From NCBI GenBank assembly GCA_004519485.1, contig CP038107.1, positions 372,001 to 436,000 on the forward strand: a DNA stretch of 64,000 nucleotides, given 5' to 3'. Made by a program: the position numbers and the translations under genes. The notes under the pieces were generated by a model that saw nothing but the letters and a program-made list of their open reading frames with translations, ran no database searches and was not told the origin of the DNA. Positions 18,967-31,743 of the stretch are shown here, piece by piece; the first letter of the stretch is position 1; the number at the start of each line of letters is the position of its first letter. Source of the stretch: Nannochloropsis oceanica (Eukaryota > Sar > Eustigmatophyceae > Eustigmatales > Monodopsidaceae).

Positions 18967-20129
18967 GCCTGACTTTTATAGCTGTCTGCAATAAAGAGAG
19001 ACGATGGAGTACATTTATCGGGATCAAGGGTCTTTTACTCCACTAAACTGTCATAATGTTTACTGTGCCTGCGACTGACGGATGCTGAGGGAAGGAAACT
19101 GCTCTTTCCTCCTCGGTTAGTCCCGCTAGCAAACGGAAAGCGGCCCATATAGCGCTTCAACTTCGCCGTCCTCTTATTTTGCACCCACTACCCGACTTTT
19201 CTTTAGCTGGACAGCGACAATGACCTATTCATATTCAGCATGGTTTGATCGTTTGCTACCAGAGAAGGGGTAAGCTGATATAGGAGACGGGAGGTCTTTA
19301 CTTGACTTGACCAAGTCAAACAGAAAGGCAACTCGCGGAGGGCTTTCTACGGCGCGCACCGATGAAGGCCGACACTGTACCGTGCAGAGGGCTTCACGCC
19401 CCCATTAGCAGGGCACCATCGTCTCATACACTTAAAACACCTCAAAGCTTGAGCAGCTCTGGTAGATCAATACCTCCCCATTCCCCCAGCCGACATTCCT
19501 ACTTTATGTGTGACCTCTTGGGACAGGCCAGATTACCACACACCGCTCTCCACATTATGTGTCGCGTCTTTCAAATGTCTCTTGAAAGGCTATGCGGAGC
19601 TAGTTGCGGTGTAAGAAATGAAGGACAAAGCAACCAAAGTTTCCCATGTAACCCCTCCAAGTACCTTCTACGGTGAAGACGAACCCCACAACAAAAAAAT
19701 TGATGATGGAAGTACCAGAGCGAACCAAAGTGGCTTAGTGGGTTCATATGCATTGAAAATTTTCGTAGCCCTCAGAGCACGATCAACATGACAAAAGATT
19801 CACAGGGCAACACATCTCTCTTTTCCTTGTCGGAGTTGAATATGTTGTTTTGTTGTTTTGTTTCTTCTGTGCGCGTGGATAAACGAATACGCCCAGGAGG
19901 ACGAGAAACGGGACGGCAAGAGTTCAACTCTCGAAAAGCGTTGAGATCATCCAGCAGCTAGAGTGGCAGCTATCAAGTCTTTCAATGCCTTTCCTTCTGC
20001 TGTCTTCGCCTTCCACCTCCTACACCTATTTTCCATCCCCACCACACAATCAACCCGCCTCCGTCCCTTCCCTTTTATCCTCCTCTCGCTTTACACCATT
20101 CCTCACTCCCACTTTATCTGAAAAGCTGC
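18967..20129. other. Gene-poor spacer downstream of tRNA-Ile
   Basis: A 104-codon plus-strand frame at 19362-19676 is the only sizeable one. Its composition is not protein-like and no domain or leader is visible, so it is not called. The right end (about 19985-20129) is pyrimidine-rich and lies just past the eL42 stop, so it probably includes the eL42 3' UTR. Confidence 0.4.
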
Positions 20130-21038
20130 TTAGTACTGGTGACCGGAGGTCTTCTTCTTCTCGCCCAGCTCGAAGTGCTTGGTGCGCTTGATGACAAGCT
20201 GCTTCTTCGTCTTACAGTCCTTGCACTCGAGGCGCAGGGTCACCTTCTTGGTGGTCTTGGCCTTCTTGTGCAGAATAGGCTTGGTCTGCCCGCCGTACCC
20301 TTGCTGCTTTCGGTCATAACGCCGCTTGCCCTGTTAGGTTTAGTGGTATGGGGAGAGGGAGCAAAAGAAAAGGAAGTAATGAGTTTTATTTGTTCGTCTT
20401 CATTCTCAGGACCACCAGCCAATTCGAGTCAAAACCAACACAGAAAAAATTCCACCCAGCCTTTGCTAAGCGCTATACTTCCACTTCAGGGGCGACTGCG
20501 TAGATCTTCAGCTCGTGCGCTTTCGACCTTGATGCTCTTCTCCTTCCCCACCGTGAGGTCACCGAGCAAACAGACCCAAGATAAGTGCAATACATTGGCG
20601 CGCCTCTCGAGCACAACTATGGGAACAGCCAGTCCCGACAGCATCGACGCCCATGATCAGTAACGTTAATCTTATTCCCTCAGATGCCCTGTGGGCAAGG
20701 CTTCTGCCACCGGGTCGGCTTTGTTCTGTGCGCAACTGAGGCAGGCTCCGGTTGACGAGAACAGGACAACTGAGGCAGGCTCCGGTTGACGAGAACAGGA
20801 CTACTACTTCATAGACGCCATGCCAAATGCGGAAGCAATCGTCCTCGATTTCAACCACAACTTCTTTCCCAAACACCTTCCCTTCATACTTTTCCACTTC
20901 CCTCCATCAAGCATGACTACGTACCTGCGCGTAGTTGGAGGCCTTGCCGGCCTTGTACTGCGTGACCTTGTGGACGGTGTGCTTCTTGCACTTCTTGCCC
21001 TTACAAAAGGTCTTGCGCTCTTTGGGGATGCACACCAT
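20130..21038 (-). CDS. RPL44: Ribosomal protein eL42 (L44e/L36a)
   Basis: Two exons: 20925-21038 and 20130-20330; the intron is 594 nt with donor GTACGT and an AG acceptor, phase 0. The protein is 104 residues, close to human RPL36A (106). The N-terminus [17 protein letters not shown], then [10 protein letters not shown], then across the junction [19 protein letters not shown], and the C-terminal [10 protein letters not shown] all match the family. The protein sits at the E-site region of the 60S subunit. A zinc-ribbon type cysteine pair is visible late in the protein ([10 protein letters not shown]). The gene is divergent from the methyltransferase gene, with ~675 bp between start codons. 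The intron carries a perfect 34-bp tandem duplication. Confidence 0.95.
20733..20800. repeat. 34-bp perfect tandem duplication in eL42 intron
   Basis: Two identical adjacent copies (20733-20766 and 20767-20800) starting CAACTGAGGCAGGC and ending GAACAGGA, inside the eL42 intron. Identity suggests a recent slippage or duplication event. No coding effect. Confidence 0.9.
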
Positions 21039-21712
21039 CTTTCCCTGTTCCTGTGTGAGTTGGGTAGGAAAAGAAGGGGATGACGGGTGAAAAGATGATG
21101 GAGGGAAGAGAAGGGTTTCGGTCATACGAAGCCGACAACGATCGTAGTCAAGCCACACATGTCCGCGTATGCCTTTTGCAGTGGACGTGGCTGAGTAAGG
21201 GATAACTATATCAGACAATACAAGCACCCAAGCCAGCGCAAACAAGGCCTCTCCATGCACCCCCTTCGCTCTTGGCATGAGGAAGGGAGGAGCGGAGAGC
21301 GAGTGGCCGGGCTTGCTCTTCATTTCGGGGCTGATGTCCGGCCATCGACTCGCCACTACCACCGTCATCAGGCACTTTTCATAGTAATCGTGATGGGCGT
21401 GCTAGCAGGGATGCTGGTTTTTACCAGGGCCAGTGGGCATGGATGACAAGAAAAGGCATTGGGTCGCCCTGAGCCATCGAGAGCGAAAGGTACACATGAT
21501 GACTTTGACACAACCTGTGGGCCAGAACATGTGCGGCAGGGGCAAAGGCCTGCTTGGCGTCTTATGTGTGTGCGTTCACGCGTGTCGGGGCCAAGGCTCC
21601 CGCGGTTCACCATGTTTTGTATTCGCAACCCTTATCTTACCCCCATGACCACAAGTCACTCATCATCCCTTGCTCCCCATACATACTCCCAAACAATAAC
21701 CCTCGCCCAGCC
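21039..21712. promoter_or_regulatory. Shared divergent promoter region, eL42 / PRMT1
   Basis: The region lies between two start codons on opposite strands, so it must contain both promoters and 5' UTRs. No convincing TATA element is seen. The stretch next to the methyltransferase start is pyrimidine-rich (about 21655-21710). No other gene is visible. Confidence 0.45.
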
Positions 21713-22971
<1,259 letters not shown>

Positions 22972-24075
22972 AGGGAGGAAGGGAGAGCAGGATGGAGAAA
23001 TAGAAGAGGTGCATCTTGGTCTGATTGCCCGTGAGTGGCGATGACGATAAGAAGACAACAAGGAGGAGACGTCGGGTGGGAAGGAAGAGAAGGAGGATGA
23101 GAAGGAAAAGAGTTAGGGATGGTATGCGTGAACGCGACCGTAGTGGTTTGTATCTCAGCAACACGGGATAACACGAAGAATTCGAAAACTAGTGATGAAG
23201 TAATGTATACTTATGACAATACAATCCTTCACAATTATAATATAGGCAAGCGTGCAGGCAATTAGTTTTGTATACAGCGCAGATCGATCGATCCCTCCTT
23301 TCACTTTCAACTACAAATAGGGATACGACGAGTGAAGAAGATTGTTGAGAGAAAAGGTCAGAAAGTAGTACACGAGTAAGTGAAGAGGAAAGCAATGCCA
23401 GGAAAAGAAAGAACAACCCTATCGTCCTTCCATCTTTGGCTATCCCTGTGCTCCTGAGAGTGCTTTGAGCGCAATTGTTGTTGTTGTTGTTCTCCATGAC
23501 GACATTACAGTAATTTCCCATTGTGATTTTGATTTGCACCCCTGCACATGCGCATGTATGCGTGTGAGGGTGTTTGGTCTAGGTGACGCTTGGCGTCGGT
23601 GTATACCGTCGTTTCCCCATCCTCTTCGGTCTGTTCTTCTTCAGTCTCCTTCCTTGCGGTTGATGTCTTCTGTGCCTCGCTGCCGCCGCTTCTACTGCTG
23701 CTATAGCTGCTGCTGCTTTGCACATTTACTGATTTTTGTCGATTTCCACAGTCAATTTTTCTAGTTATTGTCGTTTATATGGCAATCCTTCCTTTCAACC
23801 TTTACTATGGCATTTTGCATCACCACAATATTGTTCATTTGTTGTTGCACCACCTTCCGACTCGGCCAATGAGCAGAGGACCATGGATGGCTTTTCTGTT
23901 CACTTTTCTTTTCTCACGTTTTATATTGTTACTCAGTCGTAGAGTAAGAAGAACTCATGTGCTCAAGACTGTCAACGCCATCTTTACTGCTACTACCCTT
24001 GGTTTCGAAGGGCCATCAAGGTATTCACTTCGTATGGCGCCGTGGGTGTCGCTGCCGCTGTGTCCTCCTCTCCTC
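22972..24075. other. Intergenic region between PRMT1 and the myosin-ankyrin locus
   Basis: Both neighbours end here, so their 3' UTRs share this stretch. Open frames at 23189-23539, 23465-23764 and 23779-24156 lack recognisable motifs or codon bias. No RNA gene is seen. Confidence 0.4.
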
Positions 24076-24396
24076 CTAACATGTGCCATTAGTTGTCTTG
24101 GTCGCTGCTGCCGCCCCGCCGTTTTTATTTTTCTTCCTCTTGCGCTGTTTCTTTAGTGGCGTAGAAATGGACTCGTTTGGGACACTGTTCAACGCCCTCT
24201 CTGCTCCATCTTTGTCCCCCCCTTCCGCAGTCACGACTTCCTCATCCTCCTCCCCCCTCTCTTCTGGCGCCACTGCTGCCGGTTTGACGGACACTGACAC
24301 CACAATGTCCTCCTTATCTATCTCCTCTTTCTCCCCAATGAGAGCGGGCGACACGACAGCCTCCTTCACCATCATTATTTCTTCTACTTTCATCTC

Positions 24397-24444
24397 CATA
24401 GTCGACGGTATTACAGCGGCCATAGTCGACGGTATTACAGCGGC
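24397..24444. repeat. 24-bp perfect tandem duplication in the charged tail
   Basis: CATAGTCGACGGTATTACAG plus GCGGC... is repeated in two identical adjacent 24-bp copies (24397-24420 and 24421-24444). On the minus strand it codes for the doubled peptide VIPSTMAA/VIPSTMEM in the charged tail. Confidence 0.9.
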
Positions 24445-27400
24445 ATCAACCTGGATCTCTGAGAAAATTCTCTCCATCCCCACCGCTGATGCTTCCGCTT
24501 CCGCCGCCGCCTTCTTCTTTTCCCTTCTGTTCTTGTTGTTCTGATTCCTCCGCCTCTCTTTCGTCGCGACCGCCTTCTCCCCCCGCCCTTTCCTGTCACA
24601 GGTCGTGACCTCTGATCCCTCCCTCTGTGCTTTAGCCTCGGCCGCCGCCATGACGATAAAGTCTGCTCTGATACCAGCACCACCGTTGCCCTCCTTCACC
24701 TGCATCTCCTCATCAGCTACCACCACAAGCGACTTCTTCTTCTTCGTCGTCTTTTCGGTCTTGTTCTCCTTGATTAATTTCTCCTTTTCTTCCGTCGCCA
24801 TATCTTCTTTTGACCCCCCTGCCTCCATCCCTTTCTTGTCCTTCACACTTCTCTCTTCTCCTATCCTCCCTCCATCCCCACCCTTCTCGCGCTCATGCTC
24901 TTGCTCCTTTCGTCAAGCGTGTAACAATTTCTTGTTAACATTCAACGCCCCCCACTCCGTCAGTAGGTCGCACAACCCCCACAACTCATTACGAGTTGTC
25001 AACATCAATGGAGTCGTTCCGTCCTTTTCTACCATACCAACTGAAACTCCTCTCTTCCGCAGCAACATTTTTGCCATCTCACACACCTCCCCCGAAAAAG
25101 ACTCAAACCGTTTCTTGTTCTCGCATAATAGATGTAATGGTGTCTTCCCTGCGACGTGCGTCCTGCCCCATCCACGCCTGCGTCCATAAAGGTGCTTGAC
25201 GATGTCAGGTCCCGTTGCGAGCTGATCGATCGACGAATATATGACATGGAGCGGGCGCAGCCCTTCCTTATCCATGGCTTCTTTGTGCGCCTCGTAGTCA
25301 AGGAGTAGGACGACAGCATCGAGTAGACCGACGCCTCAGGCGAGATGGAGAAGGGTGGTCCAATCCACGTCGCGTTCGTTGATGCTCCGCCGGTGACGAG
25401 GGCGCTCTAACAGAGTTTGGACTGAGCAAATGTCACGACGTCGGATGGCTACATGCAGCGCTACTTCTTTTGTTTGCTTGTGGGGGATGGAAGGGTCGGC
25501 TCCTCCCACCAGTAGGGTTTTCGCAACCCTTTCATTGCTGCTCAGATGGAGGGGAGTCTCATTTTGACTGAATGCGTTGGCATCTGCGCCGTAAGAGAGC
25601 AGCAACTCTACCACGCGAACCGACCCTGCCATTGCTGCCAGGTGTAAAGGCATGCGGCCGTGGACAGATGCGGTTTTGAGGGCCTCTTCTCGTACTGATA
25701 TAGACTCCTTCTCTAAGCGTGCCTCGAGCATAATCAGGAGCTCATCGGATTCTGTGACGCTGGCGTGGTCTAGGAGGAAGAGGGAGAGGTCCAAGGAGGT
25801 ATTGTCGGGGAGAGAGGATGAGGTTGGGGCGAGGGGGGATCGGAGGGCGGATGCAGGTCTCGGTGGAGGAGTGAAGGAGGCCAAAGAGAAGGAAGGGAGG
25901 GAAAGCTTGGTTGCAGCTAGCGTCGATGCTGCGGCCGTCACCGCTTCTGGCGCATACCCGCTCGCTTCAGCTTCCTCCCTTCCCAGGGTTTGGCCTTCCC
26001 CAAGACCGTTTAAACCATAGGAAATATGCGCGATCGCATTGTTTTTTGCGCCAGCATTTCTCTCAACGGTAAAGCCGCCCGGGTTGCTTCGGAGGGCATA
26101 GGCGCCCTCAAGTTTCCTTCCTCTCGTTGTTTCCTCCATAAAATAGCAGCAAGCTCGCGGATCACCGCATCAGCCGACCGTCGCTCCGTCTCTACCTGCT
26201 CCTGCTGGTGAAGTGTCCGTCCATCACTCCCTACCGCTGCCGTAGCAGCAGGAGCAGCCATCCCTTTCCCACCGTTCAATTATGACGCAGCAGTAGCCGC
26301 AGCCGCCTTAGCCTTACGATGGACTTTGTTGTAGCAATCTAGAGCAAGAGGACGATATCGCTGATTGACTTGCGCATGGACCAATCGTGTTGGGTAGCCT
26401 GCCCGAGAGACACGCACGGCTTCCAACACCCCCCCACAGCGCAACTGCTCGATCACTCATGGCTCATCGAAAGCAGAGGGAATATTACAATCATTAGGTT
26501 CAAGGCAACGGACGTAATGAGGGCGGGTGGAGTAAACACGCTGCAGCAACAAGGCGAGTTGCCCCTTGAATTGAGAGGCGACAGTCGGGCGTACAACGGC
26601 GCTACGACGCTTCGTGGCATCAACACCAGTGGAGGAGGAAAAGAAGTCAAGACTGTTGTTGCTGGTATATCGAGTAGTGGACTTGGCGACCTCGATATCG
26701 GAAGACAAGCTCTGCACCAATGCACATCGAGATGACCTCAGCAAATCTACTATTTCTTGATACAGCTGGTCCTTGTTCTTCTCAAGGAAACCACCCGTGT
26801 CGTACACCACCTCCCCTGCATAATGACGTACCCGAAAGCGACAGTCCACATGATCGCGTGAAGTGGCAGTAAAGCGTGGATGGTTCTTACTCACCTCATA
26901 GAGCCGATGTGCAAAGGATGTATCCGGGGCTTTGGTACGAACGACGCATTGCTCGTCTAATACCGCCCAGACCACCGTCCCCCTCTTCTCGATCAGATCC
27001 AGACATTCTTGGTTATCAGAAAAAGATACAAAGTTCCAGGAGATATCCTCTCGCTCATACTCCTCCTGCTCCAGCCGAAAGACAAACTGATTGAACTGCT
27101 GCTGCAACTCTTCATTAGCAGCGTTGATACAAAGTTGCTCGAACGAGTTTTTCTGCATTATCTCGAAACCAAAAATATCTAAGATGCCGATAAAACTCCT
27201 CGAGGACAAAGAAGAAGGAGGAAGGGAGAAAGGGGTAGAGGCCAATGAGGTACCGGTGGCTCCTTGATCCCCCTTCTGCTTTTGCTGCCCGTGAGTGTGA
27301 ATCGCAGCGTTAATCCGGTTGACAATCCACAAGAACGAATTTCTATATGGCCTTGGCTAATGCTTCTCGTGCTCCCTCCGCTTGCGCCGGCGATAGGCGC

Positions 27401-28155
27401 ACATTCACTGCCTCCCGTCCTGCTTGAATTGTACGATCAGTCAAAGACTGCTTGAACGCCAGTGGGTCCACCTCCAACAAATCCGCGATGCGTTCGGCCG
27501 TAGCCACGCTTGCTGCTGCTGCGACAGTCGCTGCCTCGGGGATGAAATCGGCATCACTGCAGCTATTGCCGCTGCTTCCTCCTTGCTTGCGCATCGCAAA
27601 TCGCAAATTGCCCAGGTGTAAGATGGCCGCCACTAACTTCATCACACGTGCTTGCTCTTCAGTTCCAAACCCCATGATAGTCATGGCCTTCCTCGTGCGC
27701 TGGTAGTCGTCCGCATCGTCTGTCCAATCCTGTCGCGACATACACCCACTGTGACTCAAATAATGAAACTTGACCTCCTGAACTTCCTCCCTTTCCTTCT
27801 TCCCTCCCTCTTCCTTCACAAATTCTCCCAGCCCCAACGCTACCCTCTCCTTGGCATCAGCACCCTTCAGCAGCTGGTAGAAAATGTGATAATTTCTCTC
27901 CCCCTCCGCCTGACTAACAATCCGTACTTTTTTCAACAGGTATGTTGAAATTTTAGCACCCATCAATATCCCTTTCCCTGCCGCGCCAACACCACTACCA
28001 ACAGCATCAGCGAAATGTAGTTCGATGAACTTACCGAAGCGTGAAGAGTTTTCGTTACGAATTGTGCGGGCATTCCCAAAACTCTCTAAAATAGGGTTTG
28101 ACTGTAACTCTTGGCTGGCGATCCCCCCTTCCTCCTCCATCACAGCCTGTTGTTG

Positions 28156-28161
<6 letters not shown>

Positions 28162-28224
<63 letters not shown>
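28162..28224 (-). repeat. (CAG)21 polyglutamine tract in the myosin head
   Basis: Twenty-one uninterrupted CTG triplets on the plus strand, CAG on the coding strand, extended by further CAA/CAG codons to a run of nearly thirty Gln. It sits right after GKTESSKFIMSYLAVVAT, at the position of loop 1 between the P-loop helix and the switch I region. Confidence 0.92.
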
Positions 28225-28225
<1 letters not shown>

Positions 28226-28843
28226 GTGGCAACCACCGCCAAGTAACTCATGATAAACTTACTGCTCTCCGTCTTTCCCGCCCCACTTTCTCCACTCACC
28301 AAAATCGACTGATCAGAAAAACCCTGCGTCGCTCCGAAAAACCCCGTCATAGCTCGATACGCCGCGTCTGCCACAGCATAGATGTGAGGAGGCAACGATG
28401 CCGAATCGCCCTCCGCATCAACACTGTTGCTGCTCTCCTCCTCCAGCCCAGTCAGCCGGGCTGCTGCACGCTGGCCTACCGTGCGATAGCGGTCGAAAGT
28501 CTTATGCCCGTAGATGGAGAGGGGCTTGAAGGGATTTACAGCGAGCAAAATGCGCTCCCCGATTTGGGAGTATATTGCGTCGCGCCAGTACCGGCTATTG
28601 GCGAGAGGGCCTTTTGTTGATGTTCGCCGGACTGTGGATGTTCTGACTGTGTCGCGGATGCCATGCTTGCCAAAGCAACAATCCTGGGATGGAAAGCAGC
28701 CTCCTCAATAACACGATTAAAAGGTGCATTTCTTTCCGTGTTCAGATAGTGGATGCACTGATCTCATTGATTCCCCAGATTCTCAGCCAATTTTGACAAT
28801 GACTCACCTCACCTCAACACAGGCTTCGTCCCCAACCGTGAGA

Positions 28844-29869
28844 ATGAAGACGCTGTGCACCACAGTCCTTCTTCTGACCATAGCGGCCGAGCTACTGCCG
28901 AGCTCCAAGGCCTTTAAGTTTCCCGTGGGTGCACGCCTGATGGGGATGCCATCGTCCTTGCGCTTGACCAGTGCTCGCCGCACTCCTTCCACGACTACTT
29001 TGCCCTCTTTCTTCCCCAAAACGAAGGCCCTGCATGCGTCCGACGCCGCCGTGGCGCCGTCCGACGATGCGGGTATCGGTCAGGTATGGATTGAACCTGC
29101 CTTTCACAACAAGCTGAGCGTGCGTATCCTGGCTGTGCTTGCCGGCGTGGGTTTTGCCATGAAATCTTCGGGCGTTGTGGTGCCCAAGCTTGCCGCCACG
29201 TACGTGCATCTGATGATGTATGGGGCGGGTTTCGGGAGCCTCATGTACACGACGTTCGTGCTAGGCCTGGTCATGTTCAAGAATTTACCACGACAGACCT
29301 TTGGGAGGTTGCAAAGCAAGGTGCGTGGGTGTGAGGATGCGGGGATGTATGGTTGATTCCAGCCTGGGGGTGTTTTGTGGGATGTGCTTTTGATGGCTGA
29401 TTTCCATGTCTTTGGGGGAGAACGCGTAGTGTCTGCTTGTTTTATACGTATCCTTTGAAACAGGCATGCCCGACAGAGAACCACTCTGTCCTCACACTCC
29501 CTCACTTCTCTCCTTCCTCTTCCTCCCTGCCTTTCTCAGCTTTTCCCCATCTACTTCGCCTGGTCCAGCTTCACCCTTGCCATGCAGCTTCTCACGGGCT
29601 CAGTCATGGGATTACCTGTCAAGGCAATGCAATGGTTGGGTGCTTCCCTCGCCACTTCATTGATTAACTCTTTGTTTCTGGAACCGGCAGCTACGAAGGT
29701 AATGTTTGAGAGGTACGCTTTGGAGAGGCAGAATAAAAAGGAAGCTCCTGAGTACAAGGATCTGGCCAAGAAATTCAATGGATTGCATGGTATGTCATCG
29801 CTGGTGAATCTGGTGGCCGTTGTGGGTGGTTTCGTGCATGCCTATTACTTGGCTTTGTTGTTCGTTTAG
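28844..29869 (+). CDS. TMEM205-like (DUF4149) membrane protein, plastid-type leader
   Basis: Two exons: 28844-29320 and 29540-29869; intron 219 nt (GTGCGT...CAG), phase 0; 268 residues. I chose the ATG at 28844 because it starts a clean signal peptide (MKTLCTTVLLLTIAAELLPS) ending SSKAF|KFP, an ASAFAP-like site; an in-frame ATG at 28799 would add 15 residues. The mature part has about four membrane segments. Family marks are FVLGLVMFKNLPRQTFGRLQSK|LFPIYF across the splice junction and SLFLEPAATKVMFERYALERQ, matching the TMEM205 pattern of a conserved 'FGxLQSxLFPxYF' followed by 'N/S-x-L-x-P-x-T-x-x-M-x-x-R'. The biochemical role of the family is not well defined. The leader predicts a plastid membrane. 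Confidence 0.82.
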
Positions 29870-30285
29870 GTGTCGAGGGACCAAAAACGATGAGAAGGAG
29901 GGATCATCTCGTTTGACGGAGGGGCACACACCGCCAAGAAGAATTCTTCATAAAAAGAAAAGAGAGGACATAAGAAGAACGCAAACTCCGCAGCAACACT
30001 GTCGTAGGGTGATGGCATCTCTTTCTCGTCTCCCTTTATTATCTTTCCATCTTCACGAGGCTTGAAAGATTCATTCTTGTGCTAAGCTTTGCCTGGTGTA
30101 AGTCAATCAGTCAGTCCTTCAGGCAGATAGTGGACAAAACAATTAGTAGAAAAAGACGAGAAGATGTTTCCTCCTCCTCTCCTATCCTTGCAGCGCCACC
30201 AAAGCCACTACGATACGCCTAGACTCCTTCCCTCCTATTCAATCAATCAAACCAAAATAAATCTCCTCTCTACCGCCACTATTAC
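29870..30285. other. Convergent intergenic region
   Basis: Lies between the TMEM205-like stop (+) and the ascorbate peroxidase stop (-). It is purine-rich on the left, pyrimidine-rich on the right, and probably 3' UTR of both. No gene seen. Confidence 0.45.
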
Positions 30286-31311
30286 TTAAAACGTCACTCC
30301 ACCGGGCACCTCCCATTCTGCCCCCAACTCTGACAACTTCGCGTGACTCACGCAGTAATCCGCAAAGAATGCCGCCTGGTCATCCTTGTACTTCAAGGCA
30401 AACGGCCTAAACCCTTCATCTCCAAAAATACACAAATCTGTGTCCAGCTTGAGCAACTCCGGGTCCGCCTTCTCATCATACATGGTGGTGAAGTACGAAT
30501 TATCAAACTTCAAGAACTTTTCAGTCCACGGCTGCCCACCCTTACGACCATGCCCCTCCTTCCCATCTCCACGGGCGATGTGCTTGCCGTCCGTGTACTT
30601 GGTCGACTCCTTCCCAAGCCCGGACCGTTCCTTATACGCGCGGCCCAAAGTGTGGGCGCCCGAGAGAGCCACAATATCCTGGTCAGTCAAACCCATGCGG
30701 TGAAAGACTTTGCGCAAGTGAGCAGCCGGCGTAGGGGTGCCATCATCAAAAGGCCCCGTTTGTTGCCCAGGCAAGTTGGCGCCCGGCAAGTTCCCCTCCT
30801 TGGGGCAGTCTTCGGGTCCCTCGGCGTCCTTGCGGCCGTACTTCATGGGGATACGCGGGCCACCGGTGGCCTCGATTCCGGCCGCAGATGCAGCTTGCAT
30901 GAGATCAGCCCAGCCCACGGTCGGATGCCTCTTCTTGACGGGGCCCAAGAGCTTAAGCGCATCGCTCAGACCGGCGTTGGCACCGTGCTTGATCTCGGGC
31001 TCGAACCGGATGGAACCATTGGCACCACCACGAGCAGGGAAAGGCTGACCGGCATTGGCAACGTTGAAAGTACCAGCGTCGTGCCAAGCCAGACGCACCA
31101 AAATGGGCGCGCAGTTGTTCTTGTCGGCGAATGTGAGCAGCTCTTCGTAGCAAGCCTTGTACTCAGCAGGTGTGGCGGCCATACGGAGGCCCGTGCGGCT
31201 GCTGCGGGTGGCAGTTCGCTGGGGCATGGGAGCCAGCTTGCTGGTGGGCACGAAAGCCATAGCTGCCTGCAAGAGCAGGGCGGAGGAGGTGACAAAAAGC
31301 AGGCGCGCCAT
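30286..31311 (-). CDS. APX: Plastid ascorbate peroxidase
   Basis: 341 residues, no intron. Start ATG at 31311 chosen because MARLLFVTSSALLLQAAMAF|VP is a signal peptide ending in an AxAF site, followed by a Ser/Thr/Arg transit stretch; the frame extends 43 codons further upstream without a better start. The enzyme reduces H2O2 with ascorbate in the stroma. Class I haem peroxidase motifs are present: distal VRLAWHDAGTF (Arg73, His77), proximal VALSGAHTLGRA with the haem-ligand His, and FDNSYF with the Asp that hydrogen-bonds it. The substrate-region residues RGGANGSIRFEPE are present. Length and ending fit APX rather than catalase-peroxidase. It is divergent from the Top6A gene. Confidence 0.95.
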   Translation of the reverse strand: MARLLFVTSSALLLQAAMAFVPTSKLAPMPQRTATRSSRTGLRMAATPAEYKACYEELLTFADKNNCAPILVRLAWHDAGTFNVANAGQPFPARGGANGSIRFEPEIKHGANAGLSDALKLLGPVKKRHPTVGWADLMQAASAAGIEATGGPRIPMKYGRKDAEGPEDCPKEGNLPGANLPGQQTGPFDDGTPTPAAHLRKVFHRMGLTDQDIVALSGAHTLGRAYKERSGLGKESTKYTDGKHIARGDGKEGHGRKGGQPWTEKFLKFDNSYFTTMYDEKADPELLKLDTDLCIFGDEGFRPFALKYKDDQAAFFADYCVSHAKLSELGAEWEVPGGVTF

Positions 31312-31743
31312 TGCGTCAATCTGTTCGTGGAGTAGATGTGGATGGGGGGTCGGAGTCAGCACATATCGTGTGCGTTGCCGTGTGTTGCACTTGAGGAGGA
31401 CGAGGGTGTGTGACTGTGTGCGGCTGTGAGCGTGTAACATGGTGAAAAGGGGGCGAAGTTTAAGGGGGGGACGTCGAGAGTTATCAACAACAGCGGTCTA
31501 CGAACTTGCCTCATGTCCTTTGCCTTGTCCTTTGGTGTCAAACATCCCAGTCCAGGCATTGGTATCCTGAGATTTCACGCTCTCCGTCTAGGATGATGAG
31601 AGGAAGGACCTTCTCTTGCTGCAGTCGCCCAATTTCTACGCTTCGCTTACCCTCCCTACCTCACCCCGCTCTCTCCCCCCCCTTCTCCACGCACTTACAG
31701 AATCTGCATCTTCGTCTATCCTGCTAGCCGAGCAATTGAAGCC
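31312..31743. promoter_or_regulatory. Divergent promoter region, APX / Top6A
   Basis: 432 bp between two start codons on opposite strands, so it contains both promoters and 5' UTRs. No clear TATA box or repeat is seen. The strand leading into Top6A is pyrimidine-rich at about 31650-31690. Confidence 0.45.

Larger units (their letters stand above)
24076..28704 (-). pseudogene. Myosin motor-ankyrin fusion gene, apparently broken
   Basis: The minus strand codes for most of a myosin head: RILLAVNPFKPLSIYG, P-loop GESGAGKTESSKF, switch I NENSSRFGKF, NYHIFYQLLKGA, WIVNRINAAI, switch II ILDIFGFE, and QLRCGGVLEAVRVSRAGYP. Ankyrin repeats follow at about 25.7-24.9 kb, then a Lys/Glu-rich tail to a TAG at 24076. 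Frame breaks: near 27340 one base appears missing (ATA TAG AAA should give Y-R-N-S-F-L-W); an in-frame TGA at 26457-26459 just before VIEQLRCGG; TAA at 26280-26282; a frame change between 26139 and 26010; TGA at 25336-25338 inside an ankyrin repeat (LHLA*GVGLLDAV); TGA at 24913-24915 before the charged tail. The frame opens at 28704 after a stop with no ATG before the motor, so the N-terminus is missing or in an unseen exon. None of these breaks sits at a clear GT-AG intron. The TGAs could be CGA-to-TGA changes. Myosins with ankyrin tails are known in stramenopiles. A recent pseudogene is the best reading; assembly error at some breaks is possible. Confidence 0.7.

Noticed and set aside
19362-19676. 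104-residue plus-strand open frame
   Set aside because: Composition is not protein-like, with no domain, leader or splice context; chance frame in a gene-poor stretch.
24913-26459. In-frame TGA codons of the myosin-ankyrin gene as selenocysteine
   Set aside because: Myosins and ankyrin repeats are not selenoproteins, the same locus also has a TAA and frame changes, and no SECIS-like element was identified.
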